From: Pleurocapsa sp. PCC 7327
GTDB lineage: Bacteria > Cyanobacteriota > Cyanobacteriia > Cyanobacteriales > Microcystaceae
NCBI RefSeq assembly: GCF_000317025.1
Contig: NC_019689.1
Coordinates: forward strand, 372,001-436,000
DNA length: 64,000 bases
Direction of reading: 5' to 3'
Below the pieces are notes generated by a model. The model was not told the DNA's origin. It was given only the letters and a program-made list of their open reading frames with translations, and searched no databases. The translations under genes and the position numbers were made by a program. The first letter of the stretch is position 1; each line of letters begins with the position of its first letter. Shown here one piece after another: positions 33,364 through 42,069 of the stretch.

Positions 33364-34072
33364 AAAATTTGTTTTCTAAAGTTGCTAGCCACTTTTAGTG
33401 AGTTTAAGGGGTCAATGGGAATTGCATCCCGCCCCTAAATAAAAATTTAAATAACTTATATCTTGCACCAGAACCAATAAACCTTAAAATCTCGCCAAAA
33501 AATAAAATTGAGAGATCGCAGCAGTTGCGTTAGTTGCCCCCGAAATTAATTTTCCCCTTTCCCCCAATCAACCAATTTGGTGTCTCATCTAACTGAAAAG
33601 TGCTATAAGACCATCTCTAAACAAGAATACTACAGATGCTTGAGGAAAAAGCCTTACACCCAGAGCTGCTGACTAATTGATAATTCGCAATTGAAATATA
33701 AAAACATAAAAACATTGAATTTCTAGCTAGAATCTATCTCTATTTCCCAATTGCGAACTGATAATTACCAATTGCGAATTGCTATAAGATGTTTTGCTTC
33801 GCGATCGCGACGCTCAACATGACATTCTATACTTGTAAAGTCCATCTTCATGGACTGAAATCTTGATAGAGTCGTCTTTAGACGACTTTCTGGATGAGGT
33901 AGCGATAGAACATCGCTGACTTGTGGGGTGAAGCATAGGTGCAAAATTTGAGAATAACCTTTGTTCTTTGTCATTGGTTCGCTAGTTACTCTTTAAGACA
34001 AAATAATGAATAACAAAGTAGTAAAATAGTCTCTGCGTGAGATTGAACCAATAAATTTATAAAACTATACTA
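33364..34072. other. 709-bp gene-free interval with repeats
   Basis: No credible gene is seen. It carries interspersed element copy B (33838-33887), AT-rich short repeats of the type CCAATTGCGAA and CAATTGCGAATTG (33745-33782), and a heptamer-style TTGTTCTTTGTCATTGG stretch (33961-33977). One open frame across it is assembled from these repeats and is rejected. The right end is the cobW leader. Confidence 0.5.
33838..33887. repeat. Interspersed palindromic element, copy B
   Basis: AAGTCCAT-CTTC-ATGGACT and AGTCGTC-TTTA-GACGACT form two hairpins separated by a short link with GAAATCTTGAT. The order, spacing and sequence match copy A at 13924-13965, where the second stem has decayed. Confidence 0.65.
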
Positions 34073-35107
34073 ATGCATAAAATTCCCGTTACCATCATTA
34101 CTGGCTTCCTTGGTGCTGGCAAAACCACTCTCATTCGCCACTTACTGCAAAACAATCAAGGACGACGCATTGCTGTATTGGTCAATGAATTTGGCGAAGT
34201 GGGAATTGATGGGGAATTATTGCGAGATTGCCAAATTTGCGATGAACAAGACAATCCCACAGATAACATCGTCGAACTGACTAACGGTTGCTTATGCTGT
34301 ACGGTACAAGAAGAATTCTACCCGACGATGCAGCAATTGCTCGAACGACGCGATCGCATCGATTGCATGTTAATCGAAACCTCTGGATTAGCGCTTCCCA
34401 AACCATTAGTACAAGCATTTCGATGGCAAGAAATTCGTAACGGTGCCACAGTCGATGGAGTGATAACGGTGGTCGATTGTCAGGCTGTGGCTGCTGGAAC
34501 GTTAGTCGGGGATCTGGAGGCACTAGAAGCGCAACGACAAGCCGATCCTAACTTGGAACACGAAACCCCGATTGAAGAATTATTTGAAGATCAATTAGCC
34601 TGCGCGGATCTCGTCTTGCTGACGAAAACCGATTTAGTCGATGAACCAACTTTATCTAAGGTACAAGCTTGGTTGCACAAAGAATTGCGATCGGGGGTAA
34701 AAGTTGTTGCTTGTCAAGAAGGAAAAATTAAGCCAGATGTTTTGTTAGGTTTTAATGCGGCAGTTGAAGATAATTTAGCAAGTCGTCCCAGCCATCACGA
34801 CTCTGAAGAAGAACACGACCATGACGATGAGATTAATTCAATTCAATTAATTAGCGATCGCGCTTTCGAGCCAACCTTGCTCATTAAAAAGTTAAAAACT
34901 ATCGTCGAAACAGAAGAAATTTATCGAATTAAAGGCTTTGTCAATGTTGCCAATAAACCCATGCGAATGGTATTACAAGGAGTCGGCGATCGCTTTGATT
35001 CTTTTTACGATCGCCCTTGGAAAAGGGACGAATTCCGCCAGACTAAATTAGTATTTATCGGTCGTTCTCTCAAACAAGAGCAACTCGAAGCAGCTATTTA
35101 TAGTTAA
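34073..35107 (+). CDS. CobW/COG0523 family GTP-binding metallochaperone
   Basis: The 344-residue protein has the Walker A loop GFLGAGKTTL (11-20), the metal-binding CXCC motif in NGCLCCTV (about 77-84), Walker B area CMLIETSGLA, and the GTP-specificity TKTD motif. A His/Asp/Glu-rich insertion (HHDSEEEHDHDDE, about 240-252) before the C-terminal CobW_C domain suggests zinc or another divalent metal. Members deliver metals to target enzymes or act in zinc homeostasis. No clear Zur box was identified in the leader. It is transcribed toward lexA, 275 bp away. Confidence 0.93.
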   Translation: MHKIPVTIITGFLGAGKTTLIRHLLQNNQGRRIAVLVNEFGEVGIDGELLRDCQICDEQDNPTDNIVELTNGCLCCTVQEEFYPTMQQLLERRDRIDCMLIETSGLALPKPLVQAFRWQEIRNGATVDGVITVVDCQAVAAGTLVGDLEALEAQRQADPNLEHETPIEELFEDQLACADLVLLTKTDLVDEPTLSKVQAWLHKELRSGVKVVACQEGKIKPDVLLGFNAAVEDNLASRPSHHDSEEEHDHDDEINSIQLISDRAFEPTLLIKKLKTIVETEEIYRIKGFVNVANKPMRMVLQGVGDRFDSFYDRPWKRDEFRQTKLVFIGRSLKQEQLEAAIYS

Positions 35108-35231
35108 TCTTCTGCGATCGTAAGCTCGGCCTGTTTCGCCTAATAAATTTTTAATTGAATAACGTCAGTTCAATGTGAACCCGATTAACAGCACTGGCAG
35201 AGTGCTGATAGCGCTCGCTAAGGAGGTCGCC

Positions 35232-35273
35232 TTGAGTTTAAGATTAAATTCAAAATTTTCAATCGATTGTTAA
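35232..35273 (+). other. Possible 13-codon leader ORF with perfect SD
   Basis: TAAGGAGGT is followed by TTG at 35232 and a 13-codon frame closing at TAA 35271. Just before it a 7-bp stem (CAGCACT-GGCAG-AGTGCTG, 35189-35207) lies in the cobW 3' region. It precedes the LexA operator, so it would be in a cobW read-through transcript and not in the lexA transcript. It may be a gene relic. Confidence 0.3.
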
Positions 35274-35291
35274 TAAGATCTATATTGATTT

Positions 35292-35305
35292 AGTACTGAT
35301 GTTCT
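35292..35305. promoter_or_regulatory. LexA operator
   Basis: AGTACTGATGTTCT matches the cyanobacterial LexA consensus RGTACNNNDGTWCB at every fixed position. It lies 78 bp upstream of the lexA ATG, consistent with autoregulation. Confidence 0.85.
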
Positions 35306-35382
35306 AAAATAGACACAGTTCGGCTAAGAAAATCTACTGAAGCTGACTGTAATTTCGGAACTTATTGGTTTGGTATTGTCTT

Positions 35383-35985
35383 ATGGAACCTCTCACACAA
35401 GCTCAACAAGAACTCTATGACTGGCTAGTAGAATACATTACTAGCACCCAACACGCCCCCTCAATTCGACAAATGATGCGGGCGATGAATTTGCGATCGC
35501 CAGCCCCAATTCAAAGCCGTTTAGAGCGTTTGCGCACCAAAGGCTATATTGATTGGACGGAAGGAAAAGCTCGCACGATTCGCATCCTCCATCGTCCCTC
35601 TCAAGGTATACCCGTTTTAGGGGCAATCGCTGCTGGAGGATTAGTAGAACCTTTCACTGAAGTGCAAGAAAAATTGGATTTATCTAGCGTATTTGGGCAT
35701 CCCAATTGTTTTGCTTTGCGGGTTGTTGGAGACAGTATGATTGAAGATTCAATCGTCGAAGGAGATCTGGCGATTATGCGTTCTGTTTCTCCTCATGAAA
35801 CTATCAAAAATGGGGAAATTGTTGCAGCTAGAGTTGAAGGAGTTGGCACGACTTTGAAGCGTTTTTATCAACAGAAAGAAAAAATTACCCTCAAACCTTC
35901 TAATCGTAAATATTCGCCAATCCAAGTTTCAGCCGATCGAGTAGACGTCCAGGGAATCTTGATCGGTGTTTGGAGGGGATACTAA
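35383..35985 (+). CDS. lexA: LexA repressor
   Basis: The 200-residue protein has an N-terminal winged helix (about 1-65; PSIRQMMRAMNLRSPAPIQS) and an S24 peptidase domain. The cleavage site Ala-Gly is present in GAIAAGGLVEP, the nucleophile Ser in VVGDSMIED and the general-base Lys in TTLKRFYQ, so self-cleavage should be possible. This is worth noting because some cyanobacterial LexA proteins have lost these residues. ATG 35383 is chosen over an upstream start at 35365 because the conserved N-terminus EPLTQAQQELYDWL begins there. A LexA operator precedes the gene and a hairpin follows it. Confidence 0.95.
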   Translation: MEPLTQAQQELYDWLVEYITSTQHAPSIRQMMRAMNLRSPAPIQSRLERLRTKGYIDWTEGKARTIRILHRPSQGIPVLGAIAAGGLVEPFTEVQEKLDLSSVFGHPNCFALRVVGDSMIEDSIVEGDLAIMRSVSPHETIKNGEIVAARVEGVGTTLKRFYQQKEKITLKPSNRKYSPIQVSADRVDVQGILIGVWRGY

Positions 35986-35993
35986 TCAGTTGT

Positions 35994-36017
35994 CAGCGAT
36001 CGGTATTTCGATCGCTG
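35994..36017 (+). terminator. Hairpin after lexA
   Basis: CAGCGATCG and CGATCGCTG (9 bp) with loop GTATTT lie a few bases after the lexA stop, within a longer CAGTTGTCAG ... CTGACTG partial extension, followed by AATTTCTT. Confidence 0.6.
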
Positions 36018-36066
36018 CTGACTGAATTTCTTGCAATTAGCAATTGTCAATTAGTTTAACCCCTTG

Positions 36067-37194
36067 CTAATACAATTCGTACTTTAATAACGTGCAAGGC
36101 AGGGAGCCATTATAGACGGGAATGCGCCGGGATGCTCTTAGTCCTACTTGCTTTGCCAACTCTTTATTCCCTGTCAAAACATATGCCGTCCATCCTTGAA
36201 AACGCTGTTTGAATATATCTCCCAATAATTTGTAAAATCCTCCTAATTCTTGAATATCTCCTATTCGCTTTCCATAGGGAGGATTACAAATAATCATTCC
36301 ACTCTTTGCTGGTGCTTCAATTTCAGACAAGTCTTTTTGAGTCAATTGAATATGTTTTTCTATGCCACAAGATTGGGCATTAATGCAAGCTTGTTGTAAA
36401 ATATCGGAATCGCGATCGCTCCCCAAAATTGGGGCTAAAAGTTCGGATAATTGGCGTTCTTTCGCTTCTGTTAAAATTTTCTCCCAAAGAGCGCGATCGA
36501 AATCTTTCCAAGTCTGAAATCCAAATTGCTTTCGATACAATCCAGGGGCAATATTTAAACTTTTTAATGCTGCTTCGATTGGTAAAATTCCCGAACCACA
36601 TAAAGGATCTAAAAAGGGAATATTCGGCTTCCACTCTGCTATTTCTAATAGTGCAGCCGCCAATGTTTCTTTTAAGGGAGCTATTCCCATTGCTGGACGA
36701 TAGCCGCGACGATGCAAACTCGAACCCGAACTATCTAAACTTAAAAGACAGCGATCGCCTTCGATGTGAGCGTTAATTAATACATCAGGATTTTCTATAT
36801 TAATATTAGAACGCTTTCCTATTTGTTTGCGCTGGCGATCGACGATAGCATTTTTAATTTGGAGTGCGGTAAAGTAAGTATGATTGAGATTTTTATTTCC
36901 TCCAGTACAGACAACTGCAAAAGTGTCTTGAGTCTGAAGATATTCTTCCCAATCTAGCTTGTATACATTTCTATATAATTGCTCTGCGTTATAGCTTTTT
37001 ACCTCATAAATAGGCATCAATACTCGAAAAATAACTCTCGACCAAAGATTAACTCTGTAGAGTAGGGCGTTATCTCCTCTAAAATGCACGCCAGTAAAAT
37101 CGGTACGAATGTCTATTGCTCCCAAATTTTCTAATTCTTTTGCAGCAATTTCTTCTAATCCACGAGCAACTTTAGCAAAGTAATTCTTAGTCAT
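36067..37194 (-). CDS. THUMP-domain class I RNA methyltransferase (RlmL/YpsC-like)
   Basis: The 375-residue protein has a THUMP RNA-binding domain (about 50-160) followed by a Rossmann methyltransferase with the motif PFLDPLCGSGILPIEAAL and the catalytic NPPY of N2-guanine or N6-adenine MTases (MIICNPPYGKRIG). It corresponds to the N-terminal (RlmL) half of the E. coli RlmKL fusion, which modifies 23S rRNA guanosine. The YVLTGNKELAKQVGLRASR end block is conserved. It is 10 bp downstream of the 2'-5' RNA ligase-like gene, implying an operon of RNA-processing genes. Confidence 0.9.
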   Translation of the reverse strand: MTKNYFAKVARGLEEIAAKELENLGAIDIRTDFTGVHFRGDNALLYRVNLWSRVIFRVLMPIYEVKSYNAEQLYRNVYKLDWEEYLQTQDTFAVVCTGGNKNLNHTYFTALQIKNAIVDRQRKQIGKRSNINIENPDVLINAHIEGDRCLLSLDSSGSSLHRRGYRPAMGIAPLKETLAAALLEIAEWKPNIPFLDPLCGSGILPIEAALKSLNIAPGLYRKQFGFQTWKDFDRALWEKILTEAKERQLSELLAPILGSDRDSDILQQACINAQSCGIEKHIQLTQKDLSEIEAPAKSGMIICNPPYGKRIGDIQELGGFYKLLGDIFKQRFQGWTAYVLTGNKELAKQVGLRASRRIPVYNGSLPCTLLKYELY

Positions 37195-37204
37195 TAGTCA
37201 TTGG

Positions 37205-37765
37205 TTATGCTTGATTAGTAAACAGAAATTCTTTACTTATCTCCCAGCATTTTCCATTATGAATTAGTAAAGTTAACTGAGAAATGAGAAATTCAAAATG
37301 TACTTTTTGTTGCTTACATTCATCCCAAGCTTTATAAAAATTTGGCTTAGTCAGATCGCGATAAGCAACTGTTAAATGAGGAGCAAAGGGACGATTTTTA
37401 AACTTCTCATCAACAATTCCTAACGACGATTCTAGATAGTCCATTAAAGCTTTTTGTACTGCCAAAAGTTCTGGTGTTTTCAAGACATTAATAAAAATCA
37501 CGCGAGGTTTAAATGCCGCAAAACCATCGAGAATCATTGGAATGGGAGCTTGCGTTCGGGCAAATTCTGTTAATATTTGTTCTAATTTTGGGAAATCCTG
37601 CATTTCCCATTCAAAAGGAGGCTGTAACGTAATGTGAGGTGGTGATTTCTGTGCGGCACGGCTGTTGTAAACTTCTGCAAAGTGCTGCTGAATTTTTCTG
37701 GTATATTGTTGTATTTCGTGGGGAGGTAACAAAGCAATAAAAAATCGTCGTTTAAATTGAACCAT
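37205..37765 (-). CDS. 2'-5' RNA ligase / 2H phosphoesterase family (LigT-like)
   Basis: The 186-residue protein belongs to the 2H phosphoesterase superfamily. The two HxT/S motifs that form the active site are both intact: PPHITLQPPF (about 42-51) and APHLTVAYRD (about 128-137). Such proteins hydrolyse or form 2',5' bonds and 2',3'-cyclic phosphates in RNA. It is the first gene of a two-gene unit with the RNA methyltransferase, so an RNA-end or tRNA/rRNA maturation role is plausible. The specific substrate is unknown. Confidence 0.9.
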   Translation of the reverse strand: MVQFKRRFFIALLPPHEIQQYTRKIQQHFAEVYNSRAAQKSPPHITLQPPFEWEMQDFPKLEQILTEFARTQAPIPMILDGFAAFKPRVIFINVLKTPELLAVQKALMDYLESSLGIVDEKFKNRPFAPHLTVAYRDLTKPNFYKAWDECKQQKVHFEFLISQLTLLIHNGKCWEISKEFLFTNQA

Positions 37766-37837
37766 GCAAAAACTCCTGGTAATAAATTGAACCTCCGCAT
37801 GTTCTTTTTAATCCTTTAATAGAGAAATATTTATAGC

Positions 37838-38299
37838 TCACTGATTATTAGCAATTGCGATCGTTCCGGTCATTCCCGCCTCGGCGTGTCCGGGAATAGA
37901 ACAATAGAGTTTATAGGTTCCCGGTTTTTCGGGAACTAATACCCATTCAGCTTCTGCGCCCGGTTTTAATTCTAGTTCGTGAATGGCTCCCTTGATTTCT
38001 ACTTTGCCTGCTTCTACTTTTTGCGTCCAACTCGCATCGGCAAAATCTTTGGCAGTGAAATAATGTTTTGTGGGGCTGGGGTTGTCTAATACGAGTTTAT
38101 ATTTTTGTCCCGCCATAAATTTGAGATCGCTGGGAAAAAACTTTAATTCGCCCGCACTATTTCCCAAGCTAATCTTAACTTCAGTAACCGATCGCGCAGC
38201 TAAAGATGGTGCGGTTACAATCGTCGTCCAGCAGAAAATTACCCCCAAAGTAACGGCGAGAAATCGCCCCAAGAAACCAAGTTTTTTAAACGGCATCAT
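37838..38299 (-). CDS. Exported cupredoxin / plastocyanin-like protein
   Basis: ATG 38299 (or 38296) follows AGGTGA. The protein of about 153 residues has a signal peptide (hydrophobic about 9-30, cleavage near SLAARS) and a single cupredoxin domain. The type 1 copper ligands are recognisable: His in TKHYFTAKDF and the Cys, His and Met of LYCSIPGHAEAGMTG. The family is described as plastocyanin/azurin-like; its redox partner is unknown. It begins nine bases after the MTA phosphorylase gene and is likely co-transcribed with it, which is an unexpected pairing. Confidence 0.88.
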   Translation of the reverse strand: MMPFKKLGFLGRFLAVTLGVIFCWTTIVTAPSLAARSVTEVKISLGNSAGELKFFPSDLKFMAGQKYKLVLDNPSPTKHYFTAKDFADASWTQKVEAGKVEIKGAIHELELKPGAEAEWVLVPEKPGTYKLYCSIPGHAEAGMTGTIAIANNQ

Positions 38300-38307
38300 G
38301 ACTTCAC

Positions 38308-39180
38308 CTACAAATATTTCTGTAACAATAATGATAATTTTTCTTTCGTCGGCGCTGGCACTTTGTCGAGAGGCGTAAGAATGGCATACTTGAGGGCAGA
38401 ATGTGCCGCAGAGGTTGGCGGATTTTCGCTCAAACGCCTTACCGTTTCTTGGATGACTTTTTGGGCATTGATGGCATTGCGATGCAAATTGCCGATGACC
38501 ATCTCTACCGTCACGTGGTCGTGGTCTGGATGCCAACAATCGTAATCGGTGACTAAGGCTAGAGTAGCATAGGCAATTTCTGCTTCTCTAGCGAGTTTGG
38601 CTTCCTGCAAATTGGTCATTCCAATAACCGTCGCGCCCCAGCTACGATATAGATTAGATTCGGCTTTGGTAGAAAAGGCGGGTCCTTCCATGCAGAGGTA
38701 AGTTCCGCCGCGATGGAGGGCAACATCTGGCAAATTCAAACTTGCTACTGCATCCGCTAAGACTTTGGCTAGATTGGGGCACACGGGGTCGCCAAAGGCA
38801 ATGTGAGCGACAATTCCATCGCCAAAAAAGGTAGAAATTCGGTTTTTCGTGCGATCGATGAATTGATCGGGAACCACCAGATCTAATGGTTTGACTTCTT
38901 CTTTGAGAGAACCGACGGCTGAAGCAGAGATAATATATTCTACCCCCAGCTTTTTCATGGCATAAATATTCGCCCGAAAAGGTAATTCTGTCGGCAACAG
39001 GTGATGATTGCGTCCGTGACGCGCCAGAAAAGCAACGGTTGTTCCTTCTAAGTTGCCAACGATAAACGCATCCGAAGGCGAACCAAAAGGAGTGGAGACT
39101 GTCACTTCTTTTACATCTTTAAGGGCATCCATTTTATAAAGACCGCTACCGCCGATGATGCCAATTTTTACCTGTGTCAT
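38308..39180 (-). CDS. mtnP: S-methyl-5'-thioadenosine phosphorylase
   Basis: The 290-residue enzyme splits methylthioadenosine (from polyamine synthesis) into adenine and methylthioribose-1-phosphate. It has the phosphate-binding GIIGGSGLY start, [22 protein letters not shown], the central [34 protein letters not shown] (the Met and Asp region of the substrate pocket) and the C-terminal VTDYDCWH. Length is normal. It is followed within nine bases by the cupredoxin gene. Confidence 0.95.
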   Translation of the reverse strand: MTQVKIGIIGGSGLYKMDALKDVKEVTVSTPFGSPSDAFIVGNLEGTTVAFLARHGRNHHLLPTELPFRANIYAMKKLGVEYIISASAVGSLKEEVKPLDLVVPDQFIDRTKNRISTFFGDGIVAHIAFGDPVCPNLAKVLADAVASLNLPDVALHRGGTYLCMEGPAFSTKAESNLYRSWGATVIGMTNLQEAKLAREAEIAYATLALVTDYDCWHPDHDHVTVEMVIGNLHRNAINAQKVIQETVRRLSENPPTSAAHSALKYAILTPLDKVPAPTKEKLSLLLQKYL

Positions 39181-39672
39181 AATGTTATGTTCGGGTTTGG
39201 TTTAGTGCGATGCATAGTTATTGTATCGATAAATTTACGCTTCGATTTTTCTAATTTTTTCAACTGTTGCTCGATCGAGTAATATAATCTTCTATTCCTT
39301 AAGTTTTTTTTCTTTCACATATCGATCGCGTTAGTAATTTTACTATTCATTTTTCTTGGAATTTAACGATTAAACTTCTCGTTAGTCCGTCGTCTTGACA
39401 TTGATTTTTATGATTGATACCCATAGCATTATTTCTAACCCAAAACCATGGGGCTATTTTCTAATCCAGCTTGCCCTAGAGTTTGGAAAAATAATTTATT
39501 CAGTTTTGCCTTGGTGATTTTGTAAAAAACTGAGAAGAAAACTATCAGGATAAAAATCAATCATGCGATCGCAACTCCCGCCTATAGGTTCTATGTTTTA
39601 ATATAAATTCAAAGAACGCTTTTTTAAAACAATATCTGCTGTAGTCGCAGGCAGAGGAGAACCCTTTTAATT
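39181..39672. other. Gene-free AT-rich interval before mrp
   Basis: No credible gene or RNA structure is recognised in these 492 bases. AT-rich runs and a single HIP1 site near 39567 are all that stands out, plus the purine-rich GGCAGAGGAGAA ribosome-binding region of mrp. Confidence 0.4.
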
Positions 39673-40734
39673 ATGCTGGATACTAAATCGGTTTTAGAAG
39701 TATTACGCCCCGTACAAGACCCCGAACTGCGAAAGAGTTTGGTAGAGTTGAATATGATCCGCAATGTTCAAATCGACGGGGGAGAGGTCAGTTTTACGCT
39801 CGTTTTAACTACTCCTGCCTGTCCGTTGCGAGAGTTTATCGTCGAAGATTGTCAAAAAGCTGTCAAGCAGCTACCTGGGGTTAAAGATGTAAAAGTAGAA
39901 GTCACCGCAGAAACGCCCCAACAGAAATCGTTGCCAGATCGCCAGACCGTCCCCGGCATAAAAAATATTATCGCCATCTCTAGCGGTAAAGGCGGCGTTG
40001 GCAAAAGCACGGTAGCAGTAAACGTAGCCGTTGCCCTCGCCCAAGCAGGCGCAAAAGTCGGTCTTTTGGATGCAGATATTTACGGACCAAACGCGCCCAC
40101 CATGTTAGGATTAGCTAACGCGCAAGTGATGGTACAGAAAGGCTCCCAAGGAGACGTATTAGAACCTGCCTTTAACTACGGCGTGAAGATGGTATCCATG
40201 GGTTTTTTGATCGACCCCGATCAGCCCGTCATTTGGCGCGGTCCCATGCTCAACGGCATTATCCGCCAGTTTCTCTACCAGGTAGACTGGGGCGATCTCG
40301 ATTATCTGATTGTCGATATGCCACCAGGGACGGGAGATGCCCAGCTAACACTCGTTCAAGCCGTGCCTATGGCGGGAGCAGTTATCGTCACGACTCCCCA
40401 AACCGTCTCTCTGTTAGATGCTCGTCGCGGTTTAAAAATGTTCCAGCAATTGGGCGTAAACGTTCTGGGAATTGTCGAAAATATGAGCTACTTCATCCCG
40501 CCAGACATGCCCGATCGCAGCTACGATCTATTTGGCTCTGGCGGCGGAGAAAAAGCCTCGAAAGAATTAAGCGTGCCTCTGTTGGGTTGCATTCCCCTAG
40601 AAATTGCCTTGCGCGAAGGAGGCGATACGGGCGTTCCCATCGTTATGGAAGCTCCCGACTCGGCTTCTGCCAAAGCGCTAACCGCGATCGCTCAACAAAT
40701 TGCAGCTAAAGTCTCTATGGCAGCTTTTGCTTAA
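39673..40734 (+). CDS. mrp: Mrp/NBP35-type iron-sulfur carrier ATPase
   Basis: The 353-residue protein has an N-terminal DUF59/MIP18 domain (about 1-85, with TTPACPLREF) and a P-loop ATPase domain with the deviant Walker A SSGKGGVGKSTVAVN, LLDADIYGPNAPTM and DYLIVDMPPGTGDAQLTL. It is an Fe-S cluster carrier of the ApbC/Mrp group. The C-terminal CXXC of some homologues is not seen. It is followed by rodA 70 bp later with an AT-rich hairpin in between. Confidence 0.94.
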   Translation: MLDTKSVLEVLRPVQDPELRKSLVELNMIRNVQIDGGEVSFTLVLTTPACPLREFIVEDCQKAVKQLPGVKDVKVEVTAETPQQKSLPDRQTVPGIKNIIAISSGKGGVGKSTVAVNVAVALAQAGAKVGLLDADIYGPNAPTMLGLANAQVMVQKGSQGDVLEPAFNYGVKMVSMGFLIDPDQPVIWRGPMLNGIIRQFLYQVDWGDLDYLIVDMPPGTGDAQLTLVQAVPMAGAVIVTTPQTVSLLDARRGLKMFQQLGVNVLGIVENMSYFIPPDMPDRSYDLFGSGGGEKASKELSVPLLGCIPLEIALREGGDTGVPIVMEAPDSASAKALTAIAQQIAAKVSMAAFA

Positions 40735-40747
40735 AATAAAGGAAAGA

Positions 40748-40785
40748 GGTAAAAGGCAAAAAATATTTTTTACTTTTACCTTTTT
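40748..40785 (+). terminator. AT-rich hairpin between mrp and rodA
   Basis: GGTAAAAG and CTTTTACC pair around an inner AAAAAATATTTTTT palindrome and are followed by TTTTT. It could reduce read-through into rodA. Confidence 0.5.
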
Positions 40786-40804
40786 CCCTTTTACTTTTTT
40801 GGCA

Positions 40805-42058
40805 ATGTTACAAAAATCCCTAGCCAAAATTAACTGGAAGTTATGGCTTGCCTCCTGGTCGCAGATTGACTGGCTGCTATTAATCTTGGCAGTCGGTTTA
40901 ACGGTCTTAGGAGGATTAGCGATTCAAACGACCCAAGTCCGCGAGGGAGCGGTAGATTGGTGGCAACACTGGCTGATAGGCGCGTTGGGGTTGAGCTTTA
41001 CCCCGATCCTTGCCCGCTTGCGGTACGAAGGTTTGATCCAGTGGCATTGGGTAACTTATGCCATCACTAATCTCTCGCTATTAGCCGTAATTTTCATGGG
41101 CGTAGCGGCGAATGGAGCGCAGAGTTGGATTAATATTGGCAGTTTTAACGTACAACCCTCGGAATTTGCCAAAGTTGGCTTGATTATTACCCTAGCAGCC
41201 TTGCTGCACGAGCGTCCTGCCTCAACGCTGCCCGCCCTATTTCGCGTTCTGGCAGCTACAGCATTACCTTGGGTATTAATTATGCTGCAACCAGACTTGG
41301 GAACGGGCTTGGTTTTTGGGGCGATTACTCTGGGAATGCTCTACTGGGCAGATGCCAATCCCGGCTGGCTGGTTTTGATGCTGTCTCCCTTGGTTTCTGC
41401 GATTCTCTACAACGTCTTTTTCCCCGGCTGGTTAATCTGGGCGCTGGCAATGGGAATCATCGCTTGGTTGACGCTTCCGCTTAGATTCGTTGTAACTATT
41501 GGCGCGATCGCGGGCAATTTTGCGGCGGGAAAATTAAGCGGCATTCTCTGGGGACTCTTAAAGGACTATCAAAAAGACAGGCTGACGCTCTTTTTGCACC
41601 CGGAGAAAAATCCTTTGGGCGGCGGCTACCAACTGATTCAATCTCGAATCGCGATCGGTTCGGGAGAATTTTGGGGACGAGGACTCTACCAGGGAACGCA
41701 AACGCAACTGAATTTCATTCCCGAACAACATACCGACTTTATTTTTTCAGCGATTGGAGAACAATTGGGATTCATTGGTTGTATCGGCGTCCTAATTGCC
41801 TTTTGGTTAATCTGCTTTCGCTTGGTATACATTGCTTGCAATGCTAAAGAAAATTTTGGCTCTTTGCTAGCAATTGGAATGCTGTCAATGATTGCCTTCC
41901 AAGTCATTATCAATATCAGCATGACCGTAGGACTTGCTCCAATTACTGGTATTCCTCTCCCTTGGCTGAGTTACGGGCGATCGGCTCTCTTAACTAACTT
42001 CATTGCTTTGGGACTGGTGGAATCGGTGGCAAATTATCGACCGCGAAAGCGATTTTAA
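40805..42058 (+). CDS. rodA: Rod-shape peptidoglycan polymerase RodA
   Basis: The 417-residue SEDS-family glycosyltransferase has about ten membrane helices. Family marks are NGAQSWINIGSFNVQPSEFAK, LQPDLGTGLVF, the catalytic-loop region KNPLGGGYQLIQSRIAIGSG, FIPEQHTDFIFSAIGEQLGF and GIPLPWLSYGRSALLTNFIALGL. It polymerises lipid II together with a class B PBP during elongation. ATG 40805 is chosen because the frame upstream is the AT-rich spacer. A serine replaces the more usual glycine in LSYGRS. It is immediately followed by an IS element. Confidence 0.95.
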   Translation: MLQKSLAKINWKLWLASWSQIDWLLLILAVGLTVLGGLAIQTTQVREGAVDWWQHWLIGALGLSFTPILARLRYEGLIQWHWVTYAITNLSLLAVIFMGVAANGAQSWINIGSFNVQPSEFAKVGLIITLAALLHERPASTLPALFRVLAATALPWVLIMLQPDLGTGLVFGAITLGMLYWADANPGWLVLMLSPLVSAILYNVFFPGWLIWALAMGIIAWLTLPLRFVVTIGAIAGNFAAGKLSGILWGLLKDYQKDRLTLFLHPEKNPLGGGYQLIQSRIAIGSGEFWGRGLYQGTQTQLNFIPEQHTDFIFSAIGEQLGFIGCIGVLIAFWLICFRLVYIACNAKENFGSLLAIGMLSMIAFQVIINISMTVGLAPITGIPLPWLSYGRSALLTNFIALGLVESVANYRPRKRF

Positions 42059-42069
42059 CTTTTTAACTA

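Noticed and set aside
33765-33974. Minus-strand frame MTKNKGYSQ...
   Set aside because: Its start derives from the short repeat TTGTTCTTTGTCAT and its body from the double-hairpin repeat.
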